Shown here in pieces: positions 54,551 to 64,000 of a stretch of DNA of 64,000 nucleotides; position 1 is the first letter of the stretch, and every line of letters begins with the position of its first letter. The stretch is taken from positions 97,404,649 through 97,468,648 of the forward strand of contig CM019830.1 of the NCBI GenBank assembly GCA_009763385.1, written 5' to 3'. Both the position numbers and the translations under genes were made by a program. Source of the DNA: Coix lacryma-jobi var. lacryma-jobi. Lineage: Eukaryota; Streptophyta; Magnoliopsida; Poales; Poaceae. Under the pieces are notes generated by a model that saw nothing but the letters and a program-made list of their open reading frames with translations, had not been told where the DNA came from and ran no database searches.

Positions 54551-55161
54551 CTTGCCTGAAGGTTGCGTTTTGGTGCGTTTGCTCTCCCGGCTTCCTCGCA
54601 TGGTTTTCGGACTTCTCGTTTGGCCTAGTAGTTGACCAAGGAACCTCTCTAGGCATCTTTGCTACTTGTTAGCATCGGTATTTGGGGATTTCTCGACGTA
54701 GCCGTCTATCTATGTTCGGGACTCGGTTCTCAAGGGTCGAACTTGTGCCGGAGCTTTTTGTGTTTGGTTTGCTGTGGATACATGGGTGTATGCCGGGTCT
54801 CTGAGTGATGAGTGATTGTCAACTGGGATGATGCGCATGTTCTTTGGCTTGTGTTGTGCAGGTGTCGAGCACGGATGCAGTGATCGAAGGCGAGGTGAAG
54901 GTCAAGTAGAGACGTGCCGTGCCGATGGACCGAGAGTGGCGAAGGGCGGACGTGAGGCTTGGACTGAGGGACCAGAGGCCCAAGGATCAGCTGTGGTGGC
55001 TGGCAGCCTGTGACGACGACAAGTGAAGAAGTGCGGTCATGTGTTGCCTGAGTCGTGGACTCGGGGACACGTGTCGGTGGACGGGGTGCACGGGAGGTGC
55101 ATCCCATCTACGACGTCGGTTTGGTGGTAGAGCCAGAGAAAAACCATCGGATGGACGGTTT

Positions 55162-55422
55162 CCAGGTTTGGGCCTCAAAACCTGGGCGTGGATGGTTTCC
55201 GAGTTTGGCCACAAAACTCAGGCTGAGGGTTTCCGAGTTTGGCCACAAAACTCGGGCTGAGGACGGTTTCCAGGTTTGGGCCTCAAAACCTGGGCTCTGA
55301 GGGTTTGCTGAGTTTGGCCTCAAAACTCAGATGCTGGTGGGCTGGTTTCCCGGTTTGGGCCTCAAAACTGGGGGTTGTCTAGAAAAGGCTGGTCTCCCGG
55401 TTTGGGCCACAAAACCGGGGGT
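55162..55422. repeat. Hairpin-unit array, Copia-3 5' LTR (7 units)
   Basis: The GAGTTTGGCCACAAAACTC unit is duplicated in tandem at 55200-55256, giving seven units, the highest number in the window. Confidence 0.85.
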
Positions 55423-56154
55423 GCAGAGCGAGGACGGGACGTGGTGGCAATCGGGAGGTTGCGTCGAGGCAACGCTTCGGTTTGTACGGGCGTAGCCGTC
55501 GGATACACCTACCACCGAGTTGGTCCAGAATAACCCTAGGGTTTAGCTGGTTCGCTCTGTAATTAGAATAGAGAGGGGTAGAGTAGGAAATAGACTTAGG
55601 CTAGTAGTAGGATAAGTAGTCGGGAGACACCCTCCTCCCATCTATCTCAGTCATTTGCTCTTTCGCACTTAGGGTTTTCTGCTCTCCCATCCTCTGCTGT
55701 AGCTAGCTGAGATCCGCAGAGAGACTTGCCTCTGTGTACTGTTGATTCTGAGGAAGTGAGGCCGTATCCTCACTGTTGTAGCGTGTGGTAGCCACACGGT
55801 TGCAGTTCGTGGTTGTGATTCGCATTTCATTCGTGTTTTTCGCGGAATCCTTTTTCACCATGATTTTCCCGTCGCTTGATCTCTTTGCTCGGTTCATCTT
55901 TTGCAAAACCGTTTGAACCAAGTTGTTCTAGATCGTGAGGCACTTCTTTCCACCGAGGGAATTCTCCTCTAACCAAGTTTTCTCCCCTCCCCCGAAATTC
56001 TTCGATTCATCGATTTGGAGATAGGTTCGAGCCATGATCTCTTAGGGATAGCTCACTATACTCCTTTTGACTCTTCTCACCAGGTATGATCCCTAGAGGA
56101 TTCGTTTTGGGTGAGATCGAGTCGAATCGGTGGACGAACAGGCTGCTGTCGGGG

Positions 56155-56430
56155 TGACCGGACGCTGTCCTCGCGTTGACCGGACGCGTCCGGTGGTTGA
56201 ATGTCACGTGGCGATTTTCTCTAGCTGACCGGACGCTGGTGTTTGCATCGGACCGGACGCTCCGGTCTTACTGTTCACGTGTTTTGGCTTGTGTGACCGG
56301 ACGCACTGTGAACTGACCGGACGCTCGACCCTGGTGAGTCCGGTCCAACACAGAGAGCACCGAAATCCGTCTTTGGCTGACCGGACGCGTCCGGTGCCTG
56401 TTGACCGGACGCAGGGTGAGTCCGGTCAGT
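56155..56430. repeat. GACCGGACGC motif cluster, Copia-3 5' LTR
   Basis: About ten copies in 275 bases, including two head-to-head palindromes GACCGGACGCGTCCGGT (near 56169 and 56381). Confidence 0.8.
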
Positions 56431-56700
56431 GTTGTCTCAACGCGTTTTCGTTCACGATTCGTTCGTTCTTTGTCGGATTTGGTTTCCGTCTTTTGCGTTG
56501 GGTTTCTAGAGTTGTGTAGTGTCCCGCTGTGCTTCTTGGAAGCATCCACCCTACATCTAGGGTCGTGGACACTAGCAAGCTCTAAGGTTTGTCATTTGGG
56601 GTGATTCTCGGGACAGTGGCTACTAGTTTCCGAAAGGAAAATTTGAAGCTCCCATTCACCCCCCTCTGGTCGCTTTCGGAGTGCTTCTCGGTCCTTCAAT

Positions 56701-56712
56701 TGGTATCAGAGC
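56701..56712 (+). promoter_or_regulatory. Copia-3 primer binding site (initiator Met tRNA)
   Basis: TGGTATCAGAGC lies two bases after the LTR end. Confidence 0.9.
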
Positions 56713-56761
56713 GGGTTAAGGATCTTCCACCTTAGCCGGTTCTAGATCCACAGAAGGCGAC

Positions 56762-59452
56762 ATGGATCGCGGCGTGGGCAAACCACCGTTCTTTGATGGG
56801 ACGAACTATGCGTATTGGAAGATACGCATGTTGGCCTATCTTCAGAGCATGGGCTCTTCTGTTTGGGAGATTTGCAACAGGGATGATTACGTTGTCTTGG
56901 CTGCTCGTGTTACTCAGCTTCAAATAGATGAGCACGATGCCAATAGCCGAGCACGTAACGCTCTTTTCTCCTGTTTGAGCATGTCTGAGTTTGATTGAGT
57001 TTCTCACCTCCCCACGGCTCGTGAGATTTGGGCTACCCTCATGCGTTTCCATGAGGGAACTTCTCAAGTCAAATCTCGTCTCTACGAGTCGCACAAGCGG
57101 GAGTACGAGAACATTCGACACATGCCTGGCGAGAGCATAGAGAGTTTATTCGCTCGCTTTCAGGTCATTGTCATCAAGATGAGAGCGAACAAGGAGCTGT
57201 TGCCTTTTGACAATCATGAGAGGGCTTTGAAGCTTTTGCACACTCTTGATCGGTCAGTGTGGGACTCAAAGGTCCAGGCGATCATCGAATCATCTAACTA
57301 TGATACCCTCACCTGCGACGAGCTCTTTAGTAAGCTCAAGTCTAGTGAGATTGACGCCATGTCGAGGGATTCTTATGAGAATCCTTCTGGCCCGACTATG
57401 GCTTTGGTTTCTGGCTCTTCTAACCCCTCTGGAGGTTTTGCTCTTTCGTCTCTCTTTTCTGTCACAGAGGACCAGCTTGAGTCGTTGGGGGATGACGAGT
57501 TGGCAATGCTAGCCAACCAGTTCTCGCGGTTTCACAACAACCGCATGAACCGTCGCCGCGGAGGAGGACGCTCAGGATGCTACGAGTGCGGCGACCCCGA
57601 CCACTTCATCGCCAACTGTCCCAAGAAGAAGCATTCATCTGGGAAGGGCGATCATGGGCACAAGTACGACTCCGGCAAGCGCAAGGAGAAGTACGTCCCC
57701 GCGAGGCACAAGCGGAGGGGCAGCTTCGACAAGGAGTACATCAAGAAGAAGTACTTGGAGAAGGCCCAGGCTGAGCAGCGTGCGTTCTTCGCCACGCTCA
57801 GCGACGTCGACGGCTCGGATGATGACTCCGCTTGTTCAAGCGACGACAAGTCCGAGAAGAAGAAGAGGATCGAGGACCAGCCGAACGGTCTCTGCTTCTT
57901 CGCCGACGACGACGGCCTCGGCACCATGGCCCTCGGCAAGGAGGTCGACGGCGAGCTGGTGAACTCCCCTCGGAACGACGACGACGACAACACCTCCCAG
58001 GTATCCATGACCCATGATGAACTCTTTGCAGAGAATGAGAAGCTTACTACCGCCTTGCTTAGTCAGGATAAGCTGCTTAGGCATGCTGCTAGAGAGCGCA
58101 AGGAGTTTATGCAGAAGTGGGAGGACACGGTGAGAGAGCTTGAGTTTGCCAAGTCCACCGTGGTCGTGTCGGAGGAGGTTGAGTGTGAGATGTGCACCAC
58201 GCACATGACTGACCTTCTCACTTTGAGTGGTAAGTATGCTGCGCTGGTAGGAGAGGTGGATGAGCTGAAGGCTAGACCTTCTCTATTGGGTGCGTGCAAG
58301 ACTTGTCCTGTCTTGCAATCAGAGTTGGCAGACAAGAATGCCAAGATTGTGTCTCTTGAGGAGGCCAACTCAGGTAGCACTTGTGTGGCTAAGTGTGCTT
58401 TGTGTGAGGGCTTGGAGATGGAGATAGCCAATGTGAAGCATGACAAGATGCAAACCGAGGAAGAAAACACATACCTTCGGACCATCTTGTCATGGGTATC
58501 CTGTGGTGAGCCGCAACTCGGGATGATGATCTCCCAATTCAAGCGAGCTGCTGGAGGTCCCGGTGTAGGTTTTGCTCAGGGTGTTGATCTTTCTGCCTTT
58601 GGGAAGATTGGAGAGTCGAGTGATTTGAACCCAAGTGAGAAGCCCAACTCCACCACTACTCCCAAACTTACCAGGCTTCCACCCAAAGAGCCTCTCAAAC
58701 CTAACACCAAGGATGGGGTATTTGAGGAACCTCCGAGAGCTCAACCCAAGAACCAAGTGTGGCATCCCAAACCCAACCACCTAAAGAACAAGCTGGATAT
58801 AATGCCACCTATCTAGGAGGAGTTGCCACAAAAGGGCAAAGTGATCCACACCCACAGCCATAAGTACCAACAACCCCCTTTGCGTGCGGTGAGGTATCAT
58901 TGTGACTTCTGTGGGAGAGATGGACACTTGAGCGAGTTCTGCTTTAGGCGCAAGAGAGAGGCGCGTCGTGCTTGGGAGATGAACAACCCGGACATGTACC
59001 ATCCTTTCCATGATATACATGTGCCGAATGTTCAGAGGAGTGCTCCGAGGAGAGCAGCTAGGCCCAGAGGTCCAGAACCTCAAGTTCCCAGGCCTAGGCA
59101 GCAGAGAGCTCCGAGGAGAGATGCTAGGCCTAGAGGCGCAGTGCCTCAAGTTGCTAGGCCTAGGCCTCGTAGAGAGCGTGCCCGGCGGGAGCCTGCAGTT
59201 GTAGGCTATGGACCCCGTGGTGGAGGTTTTGTAGTTGAGCGTTTTCCCCCACCACGTTTTGAGTATCGCGGTGGACGCTCCTCCCTTAGCGGACCACATT
59301 CTCCTCTACGTGGTGATCGCTCCTCTCGTAGACGTGCTAGGAATGGTTTTTCTGCTAACCATTCTTTTGAGCAGCCGGCCCAACACTGGTATTCCCCTTA
59401 CTTCACTAACCCCAGTGTTGGACCGTATGCTCACCCTATGTCTTTTTATTGA
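56762..59452 (+). pseudogene. Copia-3 gag with two nonsense codons
   Basis: A single frame of 897 codons runs from the shared ATG to the shared TGA, broken only by TGA at 56996 (CGC in the other copies) and TAG at 58814 (CAG in Copia-2). Domains are as in Copia-2: capsid-like part, first CCHC (CYECGDPDHFIANC), acidic patch, Cys-paired coiled coil, second CCHC (CDFCGRDGHLSEFC). The Arg/Pro-rich C terminus has an extra duplicated block at about 59104-59180 (APRRDARPRGAVPQ repeats APRRAARPRGPEPQ). With no frameshift in 2.7 kb this gag decayed only recently. Confidence 0.88.
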
Positions 59453-59466
59453 TGTAGGTAAAACGG

Positions 59467-62400
59467 TTGGAGGACATTTGGTTGGTGGATTCCGGTTGCT
59501 CGAGGCACATGACCGGAAACGCCAAGTGGTTCTCCAGCCTTAGTCCTGTTGCCGGAAAGGAGTACATAACCTTCGGCGACAATAGCAAAGGTAAGGTATT
59601 CTCTCGTAGGCTGTGCGAGTTAATGAGCACTTTGTGTTGCGCGATGTTGCTCTTGTTTCTAACTTGCATTTTAATCTTCTTTCTGTTTCGCAACTCTTTG
59701 ATGACGACTATGAGATTCGTTTTAAACCGAATCTCAGTCATATTTTGGATCCTCAGGGCAATCTTGTGTGTTTGATTTTGCCCTTTGGAAAAGTCTTTCG
59801 TGCGAATTTCTCAGAGTCTTTTGGCACTTCTCGTTGTCTTGTGGCTGGACCTTCCTCCTCTGATCTTTGGAAGTGGCATAGGAGAATTGGACATTTGAGC
59901 TTCGACTTGCTTGCAAGGCTTAGTTCACTTGGCCTAATCCGAGGATTGCCCAAGTTGCATATGGAGAAGGACCTTGTTTGCCACTCTTGTAGACACGGGA
60001 AGATGGTTGCCGCTCCCCACCATCCAGTGACTCAGGTCATGACCAAGTGCCCTGGAGAGCTTTTGCACATGGACCTTGTTGGTCCGGCTCGATGAGCTCG
60101 GTTGGGGGGAAGTGGTATGTGCTTGTTGTTGTTGATGACTTTTTGAGATATTCGTGGGTCTTCTTTTTAGCTGAGAAGACCGAGACTTTCTCCTTTGCTC
60201 GCAATCTGATTTTGCGTCTTCAGAACGAGTTCCCTTTGAACTCGATGCGAGCAATTCGGAGTGATAATGGTTCCAAATTTAAAAATTCGGATTTTGAGAA
60301 GTTTTGTAACTCTTTGGGTTTAGAGCATCAGTTTTCTTCCCCCTACACACCGCCACAAAATGGTGTTGTAGAGAGGAAGAATCGGACCCTTGTAGAGATG
60401 GCCAGGACGATGCTCGATGAGCATTGGACTCCTAGGCGATATTGGGCCGAAGCTATGAGCACTGCATGCTACATTTCCAATCGCATTTTTCTCTGAGCTT
60501 TCTTGAAAAAGACCTCTTATGAGTTGCGTTTTGGAAAACTACCCAAGGTGAGTTATTTTCGAGTTTTTGGTTGCCATTGTTTTATACTCAAAAAGGGCAA
60601 CTTGGACAAATTTGAGTCTCGTTCTTCTGACGGAGTATTTTTGGGTTATGGCACTCACACTCACGCATATCGTGTACTTAACCTTGATACTAACCGAGTC
60701 ATGGAGACATCAGATGTCACCTTCGAAGAGACCATGGTTTGTCCTTCTTCTCGTTTTGAGCGTGCAGGTGATCATGAGGTTGGTGAGCCTCTTTTTGATG
60801 ACGAGGACGAGGGTGCTGAAGGTATGGATGATCCAGCACCTCCTCCACCTGTAGTGCCGCTAAGAGCGGCTTCTACGACGACTCACGGCCCCGACACCTC
60901 TTCTTCCTGGGGGCCGTGGGATCCGCCACCCCGAGCGGTACCATTTGTACCCGGGGAGGCACCAGCTGCTGTTGAGGGGGAGGCCACTTCGGCAAGGGAG
61001 TCGCCATGACACATTCAGCGCCAGCACCCCCCTCAGTAGATGATTGGCGACATTGACGAACGAGTCACTCGGTCCAGGTCACAACACATTTCTCACTTTG
61101 CTCATTCTGCATTTGTTGCTGATTTTGAGCCCCGAGATGTTGGACATGCTTTGACGGATCCTGATTGGGTCAATGCCATGCATGAGGAGTTAGAAAATTT
61201 TGAGTGAAATCGGGTTTGGGTTCTAGTTCCACCTCCTCCTGAGTGTAAGCCTATTGGGACAAAATGGGTTTTCAAAAACAAGCAAGGATAGGATGGCCAC
61301 ATTGTTAGAAATAAGGCCAGGCTTGTAGCAAAGGGTTACAGTCAGAAGGAGGGGATAGACTATGAGGAGACGTTTGCTCCTGTAGCTCATTTGGAGGCAA
61401 TTAGGATACTCTTGGCTTTTGCTGCATCCAAAGGTTTCAAACTTTTTCAAATGGATGTCAAGAGTGCCTTCTTAAATGGCTACATAGAAGAAGAGGTTTA
61501 TGTTGAGCAACCCCCCGGTTTTAAAAATCCCAAGTTTCCAAACCATGTTTTCAAACTCCACAAAGCTTTATATGGTTTGAAACAAGCCCCTAGAGCCTGG
61601 TATGATAGGTTGAAAACCTTTTTGCTTGCTAAGGGTTTTAAAATGGGATGTGTTGATAAAACGCTTTTTCTCCTCAAGCAAGGCAAAGACACTCTCTTGG
61701 TCCAGATTTATGTGGATGATATCATTTTCGGTGGTTCTTCTCATGCTTTGGTTGTCAAGTTTGCAGATACTATGAGCAGGGAGTTCGAGATGAGCATGAT
61801 GGGCGAGCTGACGTTTTTCCTCGGGTTGCAAATCAAGCAATCCCGGGAAGGGACGTTCGTGCACCAGGGCAAGTACACCAAGGACTTGCTGAAGCGGTTC
61901 GAAATGGGTGAGGCCAAGCCTCTTCCAACACCCATGTCGACGACGACTGCCCTGGATGCGGACAAGGATGGAGAAGCAGTGGACCAGAAGGAGTACCGAA
62001 GCATGATCGGGTCGCTCCTCTACCTGACGGCGACACACCCGGACATCCAGTTCGCGGTGTGTTTGTGTGCGTGCTTTCAGGCGTCGCCGCGCACTTCTCA
62101 CCGTCAGGCGGTGAAGCGGATTTTCAGGTACCTTCGTTTCACACCTGAGTTTGGGATTTGGTATTTTGCTTCCTCCACCCTCTCCCTTTGCGGTTATTCA
62201 GATGCCGATTTTGCTGGTTGCCGTATTGAGCGCATGTCCACTTCTGGTACTTGCCAGTTTATTGGTTCTTCTCTTGTTTCGTGGTCTTCTCGCAAGCAGT
62301 CTAGTGTCGCCCAGTCTACCACGGAGGCTAAGTATGTTGCTGCAGCTAGCTGCTATTCCCAGTTGCTCTGGATGATGCCCACTTTGCGTGATTTTGGTCT

Positions 62401-62653
62401 GAGCTTTTCTCGCGTGCCTTTGCTTTGTGACAGCACGAGTGCCATTAGCGTTGCTAAGAACCCCGTGCTTCACTCGAAGACCAAACACATTGATGTGCGT
62501 TTTCATTTTCTACGAGACCACCAGGAGAAGGGTGATATCGACCTTCGCCATGTCGATACTCATCATCAACTGGCTGATATTTTCACCAAGCCTTTAGACG
62601 AATCAACCTTTAATCGGTTGAGGGGTGAGCTTGGTGTGTGTTTCCCCTTATAG
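59467..62653 (+). pseudogene. Copia-3 pol, broken upstream but with an open RT-RNase H
   Basis: Protease VDSGCSRHMTG is at the start. A shift lies near 59608 and another near 60088 (CTCGATGAGC for CTCGGGTGAGC). Integrase finger WHRRIGHLS and CHSCRHGK are intact, and the core has DNGSKF where the other copies have DNGSEF. Stops: TGA 60494, TGA 61007, TAG near 61037, TGA near 61204, TAG near 61288. From 61391 the frame is open for 420 codons: QMDVKSAFLNG, YVDDIIFGG (YVDD at residues 107-110), RNase H SDADFAGC, CDSTSAISVAKNP, and the end GELGVCFPL. STTEAKYVA replaces the usual STTEAEYVA. Confidence 0.9.
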
Positions 62654-64000
62654 TTGGGGGAAACATTTTGGTTCTTGTATAATAGACTGACTCTTTTTCG
62701 TTTGTCTTTCTTTTCTTGTGCACTTCAGCATACGCATTTACATTCTGAGCTTCATGTTTATAATCACTAGAATGTAACTATGCTCTATGTGGTATGCTCC
62801 GATGCTTATGATGATGCTCGTAGCTTATGCTCCTTCTGATCACTAGTACATGCTGTGAGATGAGCTGTTTTTGAAATGGTGAACTTGCTTAGTAACTTAA
62901 AATCTGAAAATGTTCACCATTGAGATATGCAACTAGCATGTGTAGGATGTGTTGAGTTCACTCATGCTTTTCATATATGCTAGGTTGCTATGTCTCTAGT
63001 TCTGATTCATTCACTTGCTTGGTCTGTTCATATCATGTTTAAAATTTGAACCAAGTTTTAGTGAATTAAAAAGTTCGAGATGGGATTGCTTGTCAACACA
63101 TCACGGTATCGAGACAGTTTCTCATTGCACTTTGAGTTAAACTTGAGCCGTGTAGTGTATGACCGAAACCGTAGCTTTAAGCTTCTGATTGCTTCAGCAT
63201 AGGCTTCGCTCGGTTGAAAAGTTAAGCAATGACAAGCTTTCAACCTCTCGCAATCACATGCTTTTAATTGAACTTGTGAAATTTCACCGCTGTAACTCCG
63301 ATCTGAATTTGAATTCACAAGTGTATGTTTCATTCTTAAGCATGATGATTGAACTTTGCTAGGGGTAGTTCCCCTTGTATACATGTTTAGCACTTGTTCA
63401 GACTCCTGTTTATACCTTGCTAGTGCTATTTTGATGGTGAATATCTTTTGACTCAAAACTGCTCCTTTTGCTCACATGTTCATATTTCGCATCTAGTGAT
63501 CAGTTTGAGCCTTTGCTGAGCTTGTATGTTGTTGTTGAGTCATTGGAGTTATACTGTTTAGAGCATATTTGTATTCTCCTGAATATATGCCTGAAGCTGC
63601 TAACTTGCATTTTGACTCATATGCATGTTTGAAGAGGGAGAACCTCCCATGTTCGCACTTTTTGTTGGTGCCTTTTCTGATGGGGAGAGTCTTTTACTTG
63701 ATTAATGCATTTTCAACTAAGGGGGAGAATCTGCAAATCATTTGTGCTTCCCGAGTGTATATGCTTCCCAAGTGTTCATTTGAGGGGGAGCCAAGTGTTC
63801 ATTTGAGGGGGAGTTCCCAGGGGGAGAGTTTGCATGTCTCCTGGATGTTCAACTAAGGGGGAGTTATGCTGTCTCTTGCTGGCCGAAAGGCATTGGTATC
63901 GAGCTTTCCTTGCTAGTTGTGTTGAGCCTCTGTGCCTCTATCTAGTCGCATTTTGCTTCGATTTTTCAATTGGTGTCTGCTAGCGGTGTTGAGCCTGTTC
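62654..64000 (+). repeat. Copia-3 non-coding tail with repeated polypurine motifs
   Basis: Homologous to the other tails. Polypurine motifs recur near 63632, 63680, 63719, 63783, 63805, 63820 and 63855, more than in the other copies. The GCTAGTTGTGTTGAGCC repeat begins at about 63913 and the window ends within it. Confidence 0.75.

Larger units (their letters stand above)
52874..54772 (+). repeat. Copia-2 3' LTR, first part
   Basis: Starts TACAGATACA where the 5' LTR has TGCGGATACA, so the terminal TG has become TA. It carries six hairpin units (53263-53488) and GGACAGTCC palindromes (54288-54550). It is cut at TGTTTGGTTTGC by Copia-3; TTTGC (54768-54772) is the probable target duplication. 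Confidence 0.9.
54773..56698 (+). repeat. Copia-3 5' LTR
   Basis: This 1926-base LTR ends GGTCCTTCA. It has seven hairpin units at 55162-55422, and a dense GACCGGACGC cluster at 56155-56430 resembling Copia-1 more than Copia-2. Confidence 0.9.
43322..64000 (+). mobile_element. Copia-2: Sirevirus-like element, runs past the window
   Basis: Begins TGCGGATACA at 43322 in the host LTR. It has a complete 5' LTR, Met-tRNA primer site, intact gag, interrupted pol, tail and the first 1.9 kb of the 3' LTR, which Copia-3 splits at 54773. The rest of its 3' LTR (expected to restart at TTTGCTATCAC) and the second target duplication (GTTCC expected) lie outside. It is the best preserved Copia copy here. 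Confidence 0.88.
54773..64000 (+). mobile_element. Copia-3: Sirevirus-like element, 3' end outside
   Basis: Begins TGTGGATACA inside the 3' LTR of Copia-2, so it is younger than Copia-2. It has a 5' LTR, primer site, gag with two stops, pol with several stops, and part of the tail. The 3' LTR is not reached. Confidence 0.88.

Overview
The window is a stack of nested plant LTR retrotransposons. I see no cellular gene, tRNA or rRNA gene, and no bacterial feature. The element types (two-kilobase-LTR Sirevirus-like Ty1/copia elements, a Tekay-type chromovirus with ~3.9 kb LTRs, and a Tat-type Ty3/gypsy element with antisense genes) and the depth of nesting point to the repeat fraction of a large grass genome. 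A PACMAD/Andropogoneae grass is my guess from the LTR motifs; nothing here proves the species.

Layout, outermost first. The host sequence (1-1549, resuming 40950-43321) looks like one plus-strand LTR of a Tekay-like element. Copia-1 (plus, 1550-40944, target duplication TTTCT) sits in it. Its 3' LTR is split by Gypsy-1 (minus, 12684-40482, duplication GTTTT/ATTTT), a chromovirus whose own 3' LTR is split by Gypsy-2 (minus, 15180-29274, duplication GCTAC), a Tat-lineage element. To the right, Copia-2 (plus, from 43322) is inserted in the host LTR, and Copia-3 (plus, from 54773) is inserted in the 3' LTR of Copia-2. The 3' ends of Copia-2 and Copia-3 lie beyond the window. All five insertions lie in LTRs.

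Coding state. Copia-2 keeps an uninterrupted 875-codon gag, but its pol carries stop codons. Copia-1 and Copia-3 are more decayed. Gypsy-1 keeps one long gag-protease-RT frame, then a frameshifted RNase H-integrase-chromodomain part. It also carries an intact extra gene (ORF0, 35512-36054) upstream of gag. Gypsy-2 has a frameshifted gag-pol with two RNase H domains and, on the opposite strand, a spliced plant-mobile-domain gene (16711-19671) and a second spliced gene with its own TATA box (20117-20997).

The most striking observation is that Gypsy-1 ORF0 begins with the histone H3 amino-terminal tail: the first nine residues after Met equal H3 1-9, and similarity continues to about H3 residue 21. 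A coiled coil and an acidic tail follow. The same element encodes a chromodomain at the end of its integrase, the module type that reads methylated H3 tails. The start codons of both ORF0 and gag directly follow good 3' splice sites, suggesting that alternative splicing chooses between H3-like ORF0 and gag. Other points of interest are hairpin-unit arrays in the Copia LTRs, a conserved double stop plus splice-donor-like site at the Copia gag/pol junction, and tandem hairpins between the convergent gene ends of Gypsy-2.
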